In this document: piece by piece, positions 38,350 to 48,155 of the stretch
Position numbering within the stretch: position 1 is the stretch's first letter
How the letters are laid out: every line of letters starts with the position of its first letter
NCBI RefSeq assembly: GCF_900117455.1
Contig: NZ_FPHO01000003.1
Span: forward strand, 1,206,501-1,270,500
Origin: Hyphomicrobium sp. CS1GBMeth3
GTDB taxonomy: Bacteria; Pseudomonadota; Alphaproteobacteria; Rhizobiales; Hyphomicrobiaceae
DNA length: 64,000 bases
Direction of reading: 5' to 3'
Notes under the pieces: model-generated
Seen by the model: only the letters and a program-made list of their open reading frames with translations
Told to the model about the DNA's origin: nothing
Databases searched by the model: none
Program-made: the position numbers and the translations under genes

Positions 38350-38640
38350 AAGTTACTGATGAAAAGACATTTCCCGGAAAAGTTTCGACAACACACGCAC
38401 GCAATCTCTCCATTCGGACGACGACCACAGTGGCCTAGCTCAACCCCCTCCAACCCGGACGGAAGGGCACCGGTGAATTATTTTCAATTTTTTTTCGTCC
38501 CCTCCGGCTAGCGCTCGCCTGCGACAAATTATCATTGTATTTGAAAACCCTGGCGGCATCTGACGATGCGGGCTGAACGGTCAAATCTGGCCGTTTGGAG
38601 CGCTCCCAAGCCCGTCATGACGGAATTCTGACTTGCCATC

Positions 38641-38657
38641 TGGCATTCAATATACCA
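38641..38657. promoter_or_regulatory. GntR-type operator upstream of the oxalate/formate antiporter gene
   Basis: TGGCATTCAATATACCA fits TGGCAT-N5-ATACCA exactly and is followed by GGATGTC. It ends 93 bp before the start of the antiporter gene at 38750. Confidence 0.65.
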
Positions 38658-38749
38658 GGATGTCGCGGTTAAATCTTTGTAGAAAGGGCGAGCCCAGAGG
38701 GAATCGTCACTCCTCTGAACGAATCGCTCGAACGAAGGAGGGACGGTCA

Positions 38750-40081
38750 ATGTCGGCCACTATCGGTGCACCCGCAGAGGTGCAAGGGCACCCCCCATCA
38801 AGCCGCTGGATACAGCTCATCGTCGGCGTCGCTTGTATGGTCGCGGCATCCAACATCCAGTATTCCTGGACACTCTTCGTACCTGAAATCCAACAGGCTC
38901 ACGGCTGGACCCGCGCCGCGATCCAGACTGCATTCACGATCTTCGTCGTGGTCCAGACGTGGGGCACCCCGATTGTCGGACACTTCGTAGATAAGTACGG
39001 CCCACGCACCGTCGTGCTCATCGGCGGTCTCTTCGTCGGCGTCGCCTGGGTCGTCAATTCTTATGCAACGACCCTCACCGGTTTCTACGTCGGCTCCATT
39101 CTGGGTGGCATCGGCGTCGGCGCGGTTTACGCGACCTGCATCAATAACGCACTCAAGTGGTTCCCGGATCGTCGCGGTCTCGCAGCGGGCCTGACGGCAG
39201 CGGGATATGGCTCCGGCACGATCGTTACGATCATCCCGATCGCAAACATGATCAAGAGCAGCGGCTATCAGGACGCTTTCTTCACCTTTGGCCTGATCCA
39301 GGGCCTTGCGATCCTCCTTGTTGCTGGCTTCCTCCGGGCACCGAAAGAAGGGGAGACGGTCTATTCCGACCAGGTCATGCAGTCGCGTCGTGACTATACG
39401 CTCGGCGAGGCACTGCGCACCCCGGTCTTCTGGGTCATGCTGGCCATGTTCACCGGAACGGTGACTGGTGGACTGATGGCAGTCGCACAGCTCGGCGTGA
39501 TCGCCCAGGATCTCGGCGTCCGCGAAATGCCAGTCAACGTCTACTTCTTCACCATGGCTGCACTGCCGCTCGCGCTCATGGCCGACCGCGTCATGAACGG
39601 AATCTCGCGGCCACTGTTCGGATGGATCTCCGACCATATCGGCCGCGAGAGGACGATGTTTATCGCCTTTATGATCGAGGGCATCGGCATCCTCGCGCTC
39701 GGCACCTTCGGCCACAACCCGTGGGCATTCGTGATCCTCTCAGGCATCGTCTTCCTGGCCTGGGGCGAGGTGTACAGCCTCTTCAGCGCCACGGCCGGCG
39801 ACGCGTTCGGCACCAAGCACATCGGCAAGATCTACGGCGTTCTCTACTGCGCCAAAGGAATTGCCGCACTGCTCGTACCTCTCGGCAACCTACTCATGGA
39901 AGCCACAGGAACCTGGTCGACCGTGCTTTATATGATGGGCGCCATGGATATCACCGCGGCCCTCACCGCCGTCTTCATCCTGAGGCCGTTGCTCCGCCGC
40001 CACCATGCTCAGAATGGCGTCGTTCTCGACCATCGAGGAAAAATGGTGATGAGCGGCCAATTGGCGACTGCACAACGATAA
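38750..40081 (+). CDS. oxlT: Oxalate/formate antiporter (OxlT-like, major facilitator family)
   Basis: 443 residues from ATG 38750, with AAGGAGG upstream. Twelve hydrophobic segments of the MFS type: WIQLIVGVACMVAASNIQYSW, VQTWGTPIVGHFVDKYGPR (the inter-helix 2-3 motif), and AALPLALMADRVMNGISRP. The overall pattern is that of OxlT-type oxalate:formate exchangers: oxalate enters and formate leaves, and the pair of intracellular oxalate decarboxylation and exchange can also drive a proton gradient. It is flanked by an operator upstream and a terminator downstream. Confidence 0.85.
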   Translation: MSATIGAPAEVQGHPPSSRWIQLIVGVACMVAASNIQYSWTLFVPEIQQAHGWTRAAIQTAFTIFVVVQTWGTPIVGHFVDKYGPRTVVLIGGLFVGVAWVVNSYATTLTGFYVGSILGGIGVGAVYATCINNALKWFPDRRGLAAGLTAAGYGSGTIVTIIPIANMIKSSGYQDAFFTFGLIQGLAILLVAGFLRAPKEGETVYSDQVMQSRRDYTLGEALRTPVFWVMLAMFTGTVTGGLMAVAQLGVIAQDLGVREMPVNVYFFTMAALPLALMADRVMNGISRPLFGWISDHIGRERTMFIAFMIEGIGILALGTFGHNPWAFVILSGIVFLAWGEVYSLFSATAGDAFGTKHIGKIYGVLYCAKGIAALLVPLGNLLMEATGTWSTVLYMMGAMDITAALTAVFILRPLLRRHHAQNGVVLDHRGKMVMSGQLATAQR

Positions 40082-40106
40082 GCCGACAGTCCCCTGTCTG
40101 CTCGGA

Positions 40107-40145
40107 AGCCTGGGGCGGCGCAGCAACGTCGCCCCAGGCTATTTT
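40107..40145 (+). terminator. Rho-independent terminator after the antiporter gene
   Basis: AGCCTGGGGCG (40107-40117) pairs with CGCCCCAGGCT (40130-40140) and is followed by ATTTT. The position 26 nt after the antiporter stop is standard. Confidence 0.8.
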
Positions 40146-40206
40146 GTCGGGATTCCGAGCCTCCGTGCGCAATAACCGTCGGCCGTGGTGGGAAAAACCT
40201 CGCCTA

Positions 40207-40223
40207 TGGTCTATAGTATGCCA
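40207..40223. promoter_or_regulatory. GntR-type operator upstream of the first GntR gene
   Basis: TGGTCTATAGTATGCCA; on the other strand TGGCATACTATAGACCA, one mismatch from TGGCAT-N5-ATACCA. It lies 35 bp before the GntR gene start at 40258, pointing to self-regulation. Confidence 0.6.
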
Positions 40224-40257
40224 GAGAACAAATCCGACGCCATTGGGAGACAAATAC

Positions 40258-40998
40258 GTGGCTGACAATTCCCAAGCCCAAGCACGCTGGCCGGTTGGCG
40301 AGGCAACGACCCCGGACCTCGTCCTGAAACCCTTTGCGCCCGAGGAAACATACAAGACCAAGGCCTACAATGCGCTGAAGCGCGCCATCATCAACATGGA
40401 CATCTACAGCTCGTCCGAACCGGCATGGATCGACGAGCGCCAACTGTCCGAGCGCCTCGGCGTGAGCCGTACGCCGGTCCGCGAAGCGATCGCCATGCTG
40501 GAGCAGCAGGGCTTCGTGAAGTCGGTGCCCCGCCGCGGCATCATGGTCGTCAAGAAGACGAAGCGCGAAGTCATCGAGATGATCCAGGTGTGGGCGGCTC
40601 TTGAGGGCATGGCAGCCCGCCTCGTCACGCTACGCGCGAGCGACGTCGACATCGCGCGCCTGCGAGCGCTCTTCAAAGAGTTCAACGAGAAGCACAAACC
40701 CGAGGACCACGTTAGCGAGTACTCGGCCGCCAACATCCGCTTCCATCAGACGATCATCGAGCTGACGGGATCAGCGCTTCTCGCCGAAATGACGGAGAAC
40801 CTTCTGCTGCATGTTCGTGGCATCCGCCAGATCACGATCGGACGTGACGACCGCGCCAAGCGGTCGATCCAGGATCACCTCAAGATCATAGAGGCGATCG
40901 AAAAGCGCGACACGGAGCTCGCCGAAAAGCTGGCCCGCGATCATACGCTGGGCCTCGCCACCTACGTCGATGAGCACAGCGAAGGCATCTTTGACTGA
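40258..40998 (+). CDS. GntR-family (FCD) transcriptional regulator 1
   Basis: 246 residues, GTG start at 40258 with GGGAG 9 nt upstream. The N-terminal winged helix reads AYNALKRAIINMDIY ... LSERLGVSRTPVREAIAMLEQQGFV, and the FCD ligand-binding domain follows, with metal-binding histidines likely in IRFHQTI and LLLHVRGIR and in QDHLKIIEA. The FCD pocket usually binds small carboxylic acids, so oxalate or glyoxylate are good candidate ligands. It is a close paralogue of the regulator at 44905-45591. Confidence 0.88.
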   Translation: MADNSQAQARWPVGEATTPDLVLKPFAPEETYKTKAYNALKRAIINMDIYSSSEPAWIDERQLSERLGVSRTPVREAIAMLEQQGFVKSVPRRGIMVVKKTKREVIEMIQVWAALEGMAARLVTLRASDVDIARLRALFKEFNEKHKPEDHVSEYSAANIRFHQTIIELTGSALLAEMTENLLLHVRGIRQITIGRDDRAKRSIQDHLKIIEAIEKRDTELAEKLARDHTLGLATYVDEHSEGIFD

Positions 40999-41070
40999 CT
41001 CTCGTAGTTCCGCAGTAGGCAGCGCGCCAGGTTCCACTGGGAGTCCGGCGCGTTTTGCATATCGATGCTC

Positions 41071-41577
41071 TCAGCCTCGATCTGCCGCTCGCACAGGACA
41101 TCCCGTCGCTTCGCCACGCATAACAGTAGTTGGCACCGAAGCGACCGCGGCATTGGCTGTGCGCTCGAGCTCCGCAATCCGCTTGCGCTGTGCACGGTCC
41201 CTTTCGAAACGCCGCGTATCGTCACGGATGACCGCCGCGATCCCCGAGACCTTGCCATCCGGTGCATGCAGCAGCGCCACCGTGAACGCGATCGAGAACG
41301 AGCGGCCCGCTTTGTCGATAGCCGGCACCTGCAGCACCTCGGTGCCATAGCGGGTGACGCCGGTCTCCATGGTCACGCTATAGCCATCCCAGTGCCGCTC
41401 GCGCAGGCGCTCGGGGATCATGATGTCGAGCGACTGGCCGAGCGCCTCGGCCTCCGTGTAGCCGAACAGACGTTCCGCCGCCTTATTCCATAACGTGATG
41501 ATGCCATCGACGTCGCTGACGACGACCGCATCGCCCATCGCTGAGACCAGCGCATCGAGATCGACAGTCGTTTTCAT
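41071..41577 (-). CDS. Single PAS-domain protein
   Basis: 168 residues. One PAS domain (about 10-125: MGDAVVVSDVDGIITLWNKAA, RLFGYTEAEALGQSLDIMIP, ending AVIRDDTRRFERD) and a short helical tail. There is no output domain, so it must act through partners. The sequence is typical of heme- or flavin-less PAS sensors seen beside formyl-CoA transferase genes. GAGGAGG precedes the start. A terminator lies between it and frc paralogue 2, so expression may depend on read-through or its own promoter. Confidence 0.8.
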   Translation of the reverse strand: MKTTVDLDALVSAMGDAVVVSDVDGIITLWNKAAERLFGYTEAEALGQSLDIMIPERLRERHWDGYSVTMETGVTRYGTEVLQVPAIDKAGRSFSIAFTVALLHAPDGKVSGIAAVIRDDTRRFERDRAQRKRIAELERTANAAVASVPTTVMRGEATGCPVRAADRG

Positions 41578-41605
41578 ATCGGACCTCCTCGAAAATCCGA
41601 GCCAG

Positions 41606-41633
41606 AAAAAAAGGCGACGCCTTGCGGCGTCGC
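41606..41633 (-). terminator. Rho-independent terminator downstream of frc paralogue 2
   Basis: On the minus strand GCGACGCC, loop GCAA, GGCGTCGC are followed by C and seven T. It closes the GntR-oxc-frc unit. Confidence 0.85.
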
Positions 41634-41664
41634 GAGGTACCCCAGGGGAGGAATCGACTAGGGG

Positions 41665-42915
41665 TTAAACTGCTTGCGCCGCGTGGAGCTGCTGAATGCG
41701 GTCCTTGGTGTAGCCGAGCTCCGCCAGCACCTCTTCCGTGTGCTCGCCGAGCAGCGGAGAACCAGTGATCTCGACCTGCATATCCGAGAACTTGATCGGG
41801 CTTCCAACCGTCAAATATTTGCCGCGGACCTTGTGGTCGACCTCGGCAATGGTGCCGCTCGCGCGCAGCGACGGATCGTTCGCCAGCTCCTTCATCGACA
41901 GCACCGGCGCGCACGGGATGTCGTGCTTGCGGAGGATGTCAACCGCTTCGAACTTGGTCTTGTCTGCGAGCCAGGCTTCGATCGTTTCGAAGATCTCCAC
42001 AATGTGCGGCTGGCGCGCCTTTGCCGTCGTGTACGCCGGATCGGTCTTCCACTCGGGCTTTCCGATAGCATCGCAGATCGGCTCCCAGGCATGACCCTGG
42101 ATCGTGAAGTAGATGTAGGCGTTGGGATCCGTCTCCCATCCCTTGCACTTCAGAATCCAGCCCGGCTGACCGCCGCCGCCCGCATTGCCGCCGCGCGGCA
42201 CGACATCGGAGAACGAGCCGTGCGGAAACTGCGGATACTCCTCGAGGTGGCCGACGCGATCCAGACGCTGCTGGTCGCGCAGCTTGACGCGGCAAAGGTT
42301 CAAGACGCTGTCCTGCATCGAGACGGCCACTTTCTGGCCCTTGCCCGTCTGATCACGTTGACGAAGCGCCGTGAGAATGCCGATCGCGAGATGCATGCCG
42401 GTGTTGCTGTCGCCGAGCGCGGCGGCGCTGATGACCGGCGGACCGTCCCAGAAACCGGTGGTGGATGCGGCACCGCCAGCGCACTGCGCGACGTTCTCGT
42501 AGACCTTGAGATCGTCGTAGTGGTGACCGTCCGAGAAGCCCTTCACCGAGGCGAGGATCATCTTCGGATTGAGCTCGAGAATGCGCTGCCAGGTGAAGCC
42601 CATGCGATCGAGTGCCCCGGGTCCGAAGTTCTCCACCATCACGTCCGACACACGGATCAGCTTCTCGAGCACCTCCTTGCCCTCGGGCTTCTTGGTGTCG
42701 AGCGTCAGCGAGCGCTTGTTGGAGTTCAGCATCGTGAAGTAGAGCGCGTCCGCTTCCGGAATATCGCGAAGCTGGTTGCGCGTCACGTCGCCGGAACCGG
42801 GACGCTCGACCTTGATCACGTCCGCGCCGTACCAGGCGAGAAGTTGGGTGCAGGCCGGTCCCGCTTGCACGTGCGTGAAGTCGATGATCTTGATGCCATC
42901 GAGTGCTTTGGTCAT
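41665..42915 (-). CDS. frc: Formyl-CoA:oxalate CoA-transferase, paralogue 2
   Basis: 416 residues. It matches Oxalobacter formyl-CoA transferase residue for residue at the catalytic points: HVQAGP (Gln17), nucleophile Asp169 in [28 protein letters not shown] and the glycine loop [10 protein letters not shown]. It forms oxalyl-CoA and formate from formyl-CoA and oxalate, closing the cycle with oxalyl-CoA decarboxylase encoded just upstream (53 bp). I take this copy, rather than paralogue 1, to be the canonical enzyme. Confidence 0.95.
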   Translation of the reverse strand: MTKALDGIKIIDFTHVQAGPACTQLLAWYGADVIKVERPGSGDVTRNQLRDIPEADALYFTMLNSNKRSLTLDTKKPEGKEVLEKLIRVSDVMVENFGPGALDRMGFTWQRILELNPKMILASVKGFSDGHHYDDLKVYENVAQCAGGAASTTGFWDGPPVISAAALGDSNTGMHLAIGILTALRQRDQTGKGQKVAVSMQDSVLNLCRVKLRDQQRLDRVGHLEEYPQFPHGSFSDVVPRGGNAGGGGQPGWILKCKGWETDPNAYIYFTIQGHAWEPICDAIGKPEWKTDPAYTTAKARQPHIVEIFETIEAWLADKTKFEAVDILRKHDIPCAPVLSMKELANDPSLRASGTIAEVDHKVRGKYLTVGSPIKFSDMQVEITGSPLLGEHTEEVLAELGYTKDRIQQLHAAQAV

Positions 42916-42967
42916 GGATACAAGTCTCCTTGTGGGCAGGTTTCTTTGAGATCGCGTGTCGATCGGA

Positions 42968-44869
42968 TTATTTTTTCTTGAGAGCGCTTTGCGGGTTGAG
43001 GTTGCCGATGCGGCCGCTTTCCGTACCGGCTGCCGGATCGATCACCGCGTTGATGAGAGTGGGCTTGCCGCTGCTCAGGGCTTCGTCGACAGCACGCTTC
43101 AGCTCGTTAGGAGTTGTCACGCTCACGCCGACGCCGCCGAACGCTTCCATCATCTTGTCGTAGCGCGAGCCCTTGACGAACACGGTCGTGCCCGGGTCGC
43201 GCCCCGTCGGATCGGCATCAGTGCCGCGGTAGATGCCGTCGTTGTTGAAGATGACGATGCAGACCGGCAGGTTGTAACGGCAGATGGTTTCGACCTCCAT
43301 GCCGCAGAAGCCGAACGCGCTGTCGCCCTCGACCGCGAGCACCGGCTTGCCGGTCTCGATGGCAGCCGCGACCGCAAAGCCGAGCCCGACGCCCATGACA
43401 CCCCATGTGCCGACATCGAGACGCTTACGCGGTTGGTACATGTCGATGACGCCGCGCGCGAGATCGAGCGTGTTTGCGCCTTCGTTGACGAGGATGGCGT
43501 CGGGACGCTCCTTGATGACCTGCTTCAGCGGCGCCAGCGCCGAATGGAAATCCATCGGCACCTTCGGCTGCGAGAGCTTCTTCGCCATCTTGGCGATATT
43601 GTCGTCCTTCTTGGCCTTGATGCCGTCGACCCATTCGGAAGGCGCCTTCCAAGAGCCGTCGATGCCCTCGAGAAGCGCCGTCACGCACGATCCGATATCG
43701 CCCACGAGCGGAGCGGCAATCTCGATGTTCGAGTCCATCTCGCGCGGCTCGATGTCGATCTGGATGAACTTCTGCGTGCCTGGCGCCCCCCAGGTCTTGC
43801 CCTTGCCGTGCGAGAGCAGCCAGTTGAGACGCGCGCCGACGAGCATCACCACGTCAGCTTCCTTGAGCACCTTGGAGCGGGCCGCACCCGCGCACAGCGG
43901 GTGCGTGTCCGGGAGGAGGCCCTTCGCCATGCTCATCGGTAGGAACGGAATGCCGCTCTTCTCGACGAGATCACGCACCGCGTCGTCGGCCTGCGCGTAA
44001 GCCGCGCCCTTGCCGAAGATGATCAGCGGACGCTTGGCGCCCTTCAGCAGATCGAGCGCGCGCTTCACGGCATCCTTGCCCGGAATTTGCACCGGCGCAG
44101 GATCGATGACTTTGACGAGCGACGTCTTGCCCTTCACCACATCGATAGTCTGCGCGAAGAGCTTGGCCGGCAGATCGAGATAGACGCCACCCGGACGCCC
44201 GGAGACAGCAGCGCGGATCGCGCGCGCCACACCGATACCGATGTCTTCGGCATGGAGAACACGGAACGCCGCCTTACAGAGCGGCTTGGCGATGGCGAGC
44301 TGATCCATCTCCTCGTAGTCGCCCTGCTGCAGATCGACGATCTCGCGCTCGGACGAGCCGGAGATCAGGATCATCGGGAAGCAGTTGGTCGTCGCGTTCG
44401 CGAGCGCAGTGAGGCCGTTGAGGAAGCCCGGAGCCGACACCGTCAGGCAGATGCCTGGCTTGCCGGTGAGAAAGCCGGCGATCGCCGCCGCATTGCCGGC
44501 ATTCTGCTCATGCCGGAACGATACGACGCGCAATCCTTCCGCCTGAGCCATCCGGCCAAGATCGGTGATCGGGATACCGGGCAGGCCGTAGATGGTCTCG
44601 ATGCCGTTGAGCTTCAGCGCGTCGATGACGAGGTGAAAGCCGTCGGTCAACTCGGGCTCCTCGGACGCCGTTGCGCGCACTCCAAGCGGATACGTTGCCG
44701 GTACGAACGCCGGAACCGGGCCATCCGCAGTAGGATTGCGGATGCCGAGCGGATAGGACGCCGCCGGAAGCGAGCTAGGCACGATGCGTGCTGCGGGTGC
44801 CGCGACCGGCGCCGTCTGAGCGGGCGCCTGCTCGGGTGGTGTCGACACTTTTTTTGCAAAGAAATTCAC
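42968..44869 (-). CDS. oxc: Oxalyl-CoA decarboxylase with N-terminal extension
   Basis: 633 residues; GTG at 44869 with GGGAGG 7 nt upstream is the best start. From residue about 74 ([17 protein letters not shown]) it follows the thiamine-diphosphate family: catalytic Glu121 in [38 protein letters not shown], and the ThDP/Mg motif [19 protein letters not shown]...NND. It decarboxylates oxalyl-CoA to formyl-CoA. The first roughly 73 residues are extra compared with the usual 560-570: a Pro/Ala-rich tract with a repeated YPLGIR (39-44) and YPLGVR (60-65). It is not an obvious signal peptide. The gene lies between the second GntR gene and frc paralogue 2. Confidence 0.93.
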   Translation of the reverse strand: MNFFAKKVSTPPEQAPAQTAPVAAPAARIVPSSLPAASYPLGIRNPTADGPVPAFVPATYPLGVRATASEEPELTDGFHLVIDALKLNGIETIYGLPGIPITDLGRMAQAEGLRVVSFRHEQNAGNAAAIAGFLTGKPGICLTVSAPGFLNGLTALANATTNCFPMILISGSSEREIVDLQQGDYEEMDQLAIAKPLCKAAFRVLHAEDIGIGVARAIRAAVSGRPGGVYLDLPAKLFAQTIDVVKGKTSLVKVIDPAPVQIPGKDAVKRALDLLKGAKRPLIIFGKGAAYAQADDAVRDLVEKSGIPFLPMSMAKGLLPDTHPLCAGAARSKVLKEADVVMLVGARLNWLLSHGKGKTWGAPGTQKFIQIDIEPREMDSNIEIAAPLVGDIGSCVTALLEGIDGSWKAPSEWVDGIKAKKDDNIAKMAKKLSQPKVPMDFHSALAPLKQVIKERPDAILVNEGANTLDLARGVIDMYQPRKRLDVGTWGVMGVGLGFAVAAAIETGKPVLAVEGDSAFGFCGMEVETICRYNLPVCIVIFNNDGIYRGTDADPTGRDPGTTVFVKGSRYDKMMEAFGGVGVSVTTPNELKRAVDEALSSGKPTLINAVIDPAAGTESGRIGNLNPQSALKKK

Positions 44870-44904
44870 GGGTGAGCCTCCCAAAAGTATGTTTGTATTT
44901 CGAG

Positions 44905-45591
44905 CTAGTTGAGGTCGACATTGCGGGCGACGTGCTCGCACAGTTTCAACGTGTGCTCGCGCACGAGACGCTCGGCCCGTTCGCCGTCGCGTTTTTCGAG
45001 CGCGGCAACGATCTGACAGTGATCGTCGATGGAGCGGCGCGCACGGTCGCGATCACCGATCGTGCGGTGGCGAATGGCGCGTACATGAAAGAACAGACCG
45101 TCGGTGATCTCACCGATCAGCGGATTGCCGCCGGCCTTGATGATCGCCTGATGAAATTGAATGTTGGCGTCCGAGTAGGCGCCCATGTCGGCGAGCACAT
45201 CGTTCTGGGCGTACGGGTCGACGAGACGATGCAGCGCCTTGATCTCAGCCTCGCTCGCGACCTCCGTCGCGAGACGCGCAGCCATGCTTTCCAGTGTCGC
45301 CCAGACCGTGATCATGTCGAGAATCTCGGCCTTGGTCTTGCGCACGATGAAGATGCCACGCCGGGCAACGATCTTGACCAGACGCTCCCTGTCGAGCTGC
45401 GCGAGCGCCTCGCGCAGCGGCGTGCGCGAGACGCCGAAGCGGGCGGAGAGATCACGCTCGTCGAAGCGGAGTTGCGCGTCGGGCGCGTAGATGTCCATGC
45501 GCACAATCGCGGCCTTCAACGCATCGTAGGCCCGCGCCTTGAGGCTGACAGGGCCATCGATCGGGCCGATATTTGTGCGGGTGTCTTGCAT
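44905..45591 (-). CDS. GntR-family (FCD) transcriptional regulator 2
   Basis: 228 residues from ATG 45591; the longer upstream frame would run through the operator, so the shorter start is preferred. Winged helix [15 protein letters not shown] ... [25 protein letters not shown] and an FCD domain ([35 protein letters not shown]). It shares most DNA-recognition residues with GntR 1 (GVSRTP(V/L)REA), so both may bind the same operator. It heads the oxc-frc unit, so it probably controls its own transcript. Confidence 0.88.
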   Translation of the reverse strand: MQDTRTNIGPIDGPVSLKARAYDALKAAIVRMDIYAPDAQLRFDERDLSARFGVSRTPLREALAQLDRERLVKIVARRGIFIVRKTKAEILDMITVWATLESMAARLATEVASEAEIKALHRLVDPYAQNDVLADMGAYSDANIQFHQAIIKAGGNPLIGEITDGLFFHVRAIRHRTIGDRDRARRSIDDHCQIVAALEKRDGERAERLVREHTLKLCEHVARNVDLN

Positions 45592-45618
45592 GAGCGAAGC
45601 CGTTCCCGTCCGTCCATC

Positions 45619-45635
45619 TGGCATGCCACATACCA
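45619..45635. promoter_or_regulatory. GntR-type operator upstream of GntR 2-oxc-frc
   Basis: TGGCATGCCACATACCA matches TGGCAT-N5-ATACCA exactly and is followed by TATGCCAGA, adding another inverted half-site. It is 28 bp before the GntR 2 start. Confidence 0.65.
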
Positions 45636-45964
45636 TATGCCAGATTGACGCACGACGCAAGCGCTCAGCAATGCCCAACCGCAATCAATCAAGAATTGAA
45701 ATAAGAACCTGACATAGCAACTTTTTTTGGGATTTTCTCACGACGCGCGCCCACAATCGGACGGGTTTGGGAGAAAAATTCGCACCAGCATCCCGGCGAT
45801 CAGAACATAAGTGAGGCCCGTTGCTGCAGCAGTGGCTGTGGCATCCGAGGCAGATTCCCAACTTTGGCTGCGACTCGACTGTAATCTTGGCAAGCCGCCG
45901 AAAAATTCGGCAGCCGCTGGTGATCGCCCACGTCAGAACGCTGGAAACAACGGCGAATTTCGCT

Positions 45965-45980
45965 TGGCACGTCTCATGCA
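45965..45980 (+). promoter_or_regulatory. Sigma-54 (-24/-12) promoter of the guanidine operon
   Basis: TGGCACGTCTCATGCA has the GG-N10-GC core of RpoN promoters, with a perfect TGGCAC -24 box and ATGCA at -12. The expected transcript start, about 12 nt after the GC, is near 45991, roughly 10 nt before the riboswitch begins. This fits nitrogen control by NtrC. An upstream GCACC at about 45782 could be an NtrC half-site, but that is weak. Confidence 0.7.
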
Positions 45981-45999
45981 GAACAATCCCGTATAACGC

Positions 46000-46102
46000 C
46001 TCTAGGGTTCCGGTCGCTCAGCGATGCTGGTCCGAGAGAGGCTCTCTCGCCCACGCCGCGCGCCTGGGCGAAGCCACGGCGGGATAAAAGCCCGGGAGAC
46101 CT
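46000..46102 (+). promoter_or_regulatory. Guanidine-I (ykkC) riboswitch
   Basis: The conserved blocks occur in order: CTAGGGTTCCGG (from 46002), CTGGTCCGAGAGAGG, then CCACGGCGGGATAAAAG and CCCGGGAGACC, ending about 46102. These define the guanidine-binding aptamer. It precedes a transporter and carboxylase operon of the kind guanidine-I riboswitches switch on when guanidine is bound. About 115 nt separate the aptamer from the first start codon, which would hold the expression platform. Confidence 0.93.
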
Positions 46103-46219
46103 ACACCGCAGGGAGTTTCGGCTCTCGAACGGAAGGCCTCCTCGCGTGCGTTCTGCGCCATCCGTCCGTGTCGACCCCCCTTGCGAACGACAGTCAGTGG
46201 TCAGCACGAGGGGTTTTTC

Positions 46220-47284
46220 ATGAACCGGTCCGTCTCCAAGGTCATTCGTTGTGCCATCGCGGCTGCGGCGAGCATCGCGCTCACGCTGCCCGCGGCGCAC
46301 GCAGCGGAGAAAAAGGATTTCAAAGTCGCCTGGTCGATCTACGTCGGTTGGATGCCCTGGGGCTACGCCGCCGATTCCGGCATCGTGAAAAAGTGGGCCG
46401 ACAAGTATGGCATCAACATCGAGGTCAAGCAGTTCAACGACTACGTCGAGAGCATCAACCAGTACACAGCCGGCGCCTTCGACGCCGTGACGCTGACCAA
46501 CATGGACGCAGTTTCCATTCCGGCCGCGGGTGGTGTCGATACGACGGTCGTCATCACCGGCAGCACCTCGAACGGCAACGATTCCATCATCCTCAAGGAG
46601 AAGGACAAGCTCGAGGATATTAAAGGTCAGACCGTCAACCTGGTCGAGTTCTCAGTCTCGCACTATCTGCTTGCACGCGGCCTCGAGAGCATCGGTCTTG
46701 CCGAGAAGGACGTGAAAGTCGTCAACACCTCCGACGCCGACTTGGCATCGGCCTACAAGACGCCGGACGTAACTGCCGTCGTCACCTGGAAACCGATCGC
46801 TTCGAGCATCCTCGAGAATCCTGACGCCAAGTTGGTCTACGACACATCGAAGATTCCGGGCGAGGTCATGGACCTGCTCGTCGCCAACACAGAAGTACTG
46901 AAAGACAATCCCAACTTCGGCAAGGCGCTGGTTGGCATCTGGTACGACACCATGAAGGCGATGAGCGACGGAACGGCCGCCAAGGAAGCCATGGCCAAGG
47001 CTTCTGGCACCGACCTCAAGGGCTATGAGGAGCAGCTCGCCACGACCCAGCTCTTCTCCGATCCGAAGGCCGCCGTGGCATTCGCGACCAGCCCCGAGGT
47101 CAAGACCACGTCAGAGAAGGTTTCGACCTTCCTGTTCGATAAGGCACTGCTCGGCAAGGACGCCAAAACCGCAGGCGCCATCGGCATCGAGTTCGCGGAC
47201 AAGAGCGTCTTTGGCGACAAGGACAACATCAAGTTCCGATTCGACGCCACCTACATGCAGGCCGCAGCCGACGGTAAGCTCTGA
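46220..47284 (+). CDS. Guanidine operon ABC transporter substrate-binding protein (NitT/TauT type)
   Basis: 354 residues from ATG 46220 (GAGGGG upstream). Sec signal peptide (basic MNRSVSKVIR, hydrophobic core, cut after HAA). The mature protein is a type II periplasmic-binding fold of the NitT/TauT family: FKVAWSIYVGWMPWGYAADSGIVKKWADKYG, VKQFNDYVESINQYTAGAFDAVTLTNMD. It should bind guanidine, or a closely related compound, for uptake. Riboswitch control and the gene order support this over urea. Confidence 0.85.
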   Translation: MNRSVSKVIRCAIAAAASIALTLPAAHAAEKKDFKVAWSIYVGWMPWGYAADSGIVKKWADKYGINIEVKQFNDYVESINQYTAGAFDAVTLTNMDAVSIPAAGGVDTTVVITGSTSNGNDSIILKEKDKLEDIKGQTVNLVEFSVSHYLLARGLESIGLAEKDVKVVNTSDADLASAYKTPDVTAVVTWKPIASSILENPDAKLVYDTSKIPGEVMDLLVANTEVLKDNPNFGKALVGIWYDTMKAMSDGTAAKEAMAKASGTDLKGYEEQLATTQLFSDPKAAVAFATSPEVKTTSEKVSTFLFDKALLGKDAKTAGAIGIEFADKSVFGDKDNIKFRFDATYMQAAADGKL

Positions 47285-47336
47285 GCTTCGCCCCAAGGCT
47301 CACAAACAAAACTGACGGCAAGGCCGCGAGGACACG

Positions 47337-48155
47337 ATGCGTCTGTTGAACTTGAAGCCCGACAGAACCTGGACCATCGCGCTCGCGGCCTTGCCGTTCC
47401 TGGCCCTTCTCATCGCATACGTCATGAGCTCGGCCGCACGTCTGGCCGAGAACCCGAACGACAAGCTTCTGCCGAGCCTGAGCGCCATGGGCGAGGCCGT
47501 CAAACACATGGCCTTCCAAGCCGATGTCCGCACCGGCGCCTACCTGATGTTGAACGACACGCTGTCGAGCATGTATCTCTTGCTCGTAGCCCTTGCCATA
47601 TCGACCCTGATCGCCCTCGTATTCGGCCTCTTGATCGGGCTGCTGCCGGTCATGAACGCCACCTTCGGGCCGGTCGTTGCAGTGGCCTCCATGGTGCCAC
47701 CGCTCGCGCTGCTGCCGATCCTGTTCATCATCATGGGGCTCGGCGATGCCTCCAAGATCGCGCTGATCGTCATCGGCACTTCGCTGAAACTCATCCGCGA
47801 TGTGGCGCTCCGCGTGCAGGATCTTCCGCGCGAGCAGCTCATCAAGGCGCAGACGCTCGGCGCGTCCACCTGGCAGATCGGCCTGCGCATCGTGCTGCCG
47901 CAGATGCTGCCGCGCCTGATCGATTCCGTACGCCTCGAGCTGGGTCCCGCCTGGTTGTTCCTCATCGCCGCCGAAGCCATCGCCTCAGACTCCGGTCTCG
48001 GCTACCGCATCTTCCTCGTGAGGCGCTATCTCGCAATGGATGTCATCATCCCATACGTCATCTGGATCACGCTGCTCGCATTCCTGATGGATCTCGCTCT
48101 GCGTCTTCTGCAGCAAAAGGCATTCCCCTGGTTCTCGGGAGCGCGCACGGCATGA
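47337..48155 (+). CDS. Guanidine operon ABC transporter permease
   Basis: 272 residues with six membrane segments of the NitT/TauT permease type; the EAA-like loop is LIKAQTLGASTWQIGLRIVLPQMLP. It forms the inner-membrane channel fed by the preceding binding protein. Its stop overlaps the ATPase start by 4 nt. Confidence 0.88.
   Translation: MRLLNLKPDRTWTIALAALPFLALLIAYVMSSAARLAENPNDKLLPSLSAMGEAVKHMAFQADVRTGAYLMLNDTLSSMYLLLVALAISTLIALVFGLLIGLLPVMNATFGPVVAVASMVPPLALLPILFIIMGLGDASKIALIVIGTSLKLIRDVALRVQDLPREQLIKAQTLGASTWQIGLRIVLPQMLPRLIDSVRLELGPAWLFLIAAEAIASDSGLGYRIFLVRRYLAMDVIIPYVIWITLLAFLMDLALRLLQQKAFPWFSGARTA

Noticed and set aside
41674..42981. A 435-codon plus-strand frame antisense to frc paralogue 2
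   Set aside because: A codon-bias shadow of a well-conserved transferase gene.
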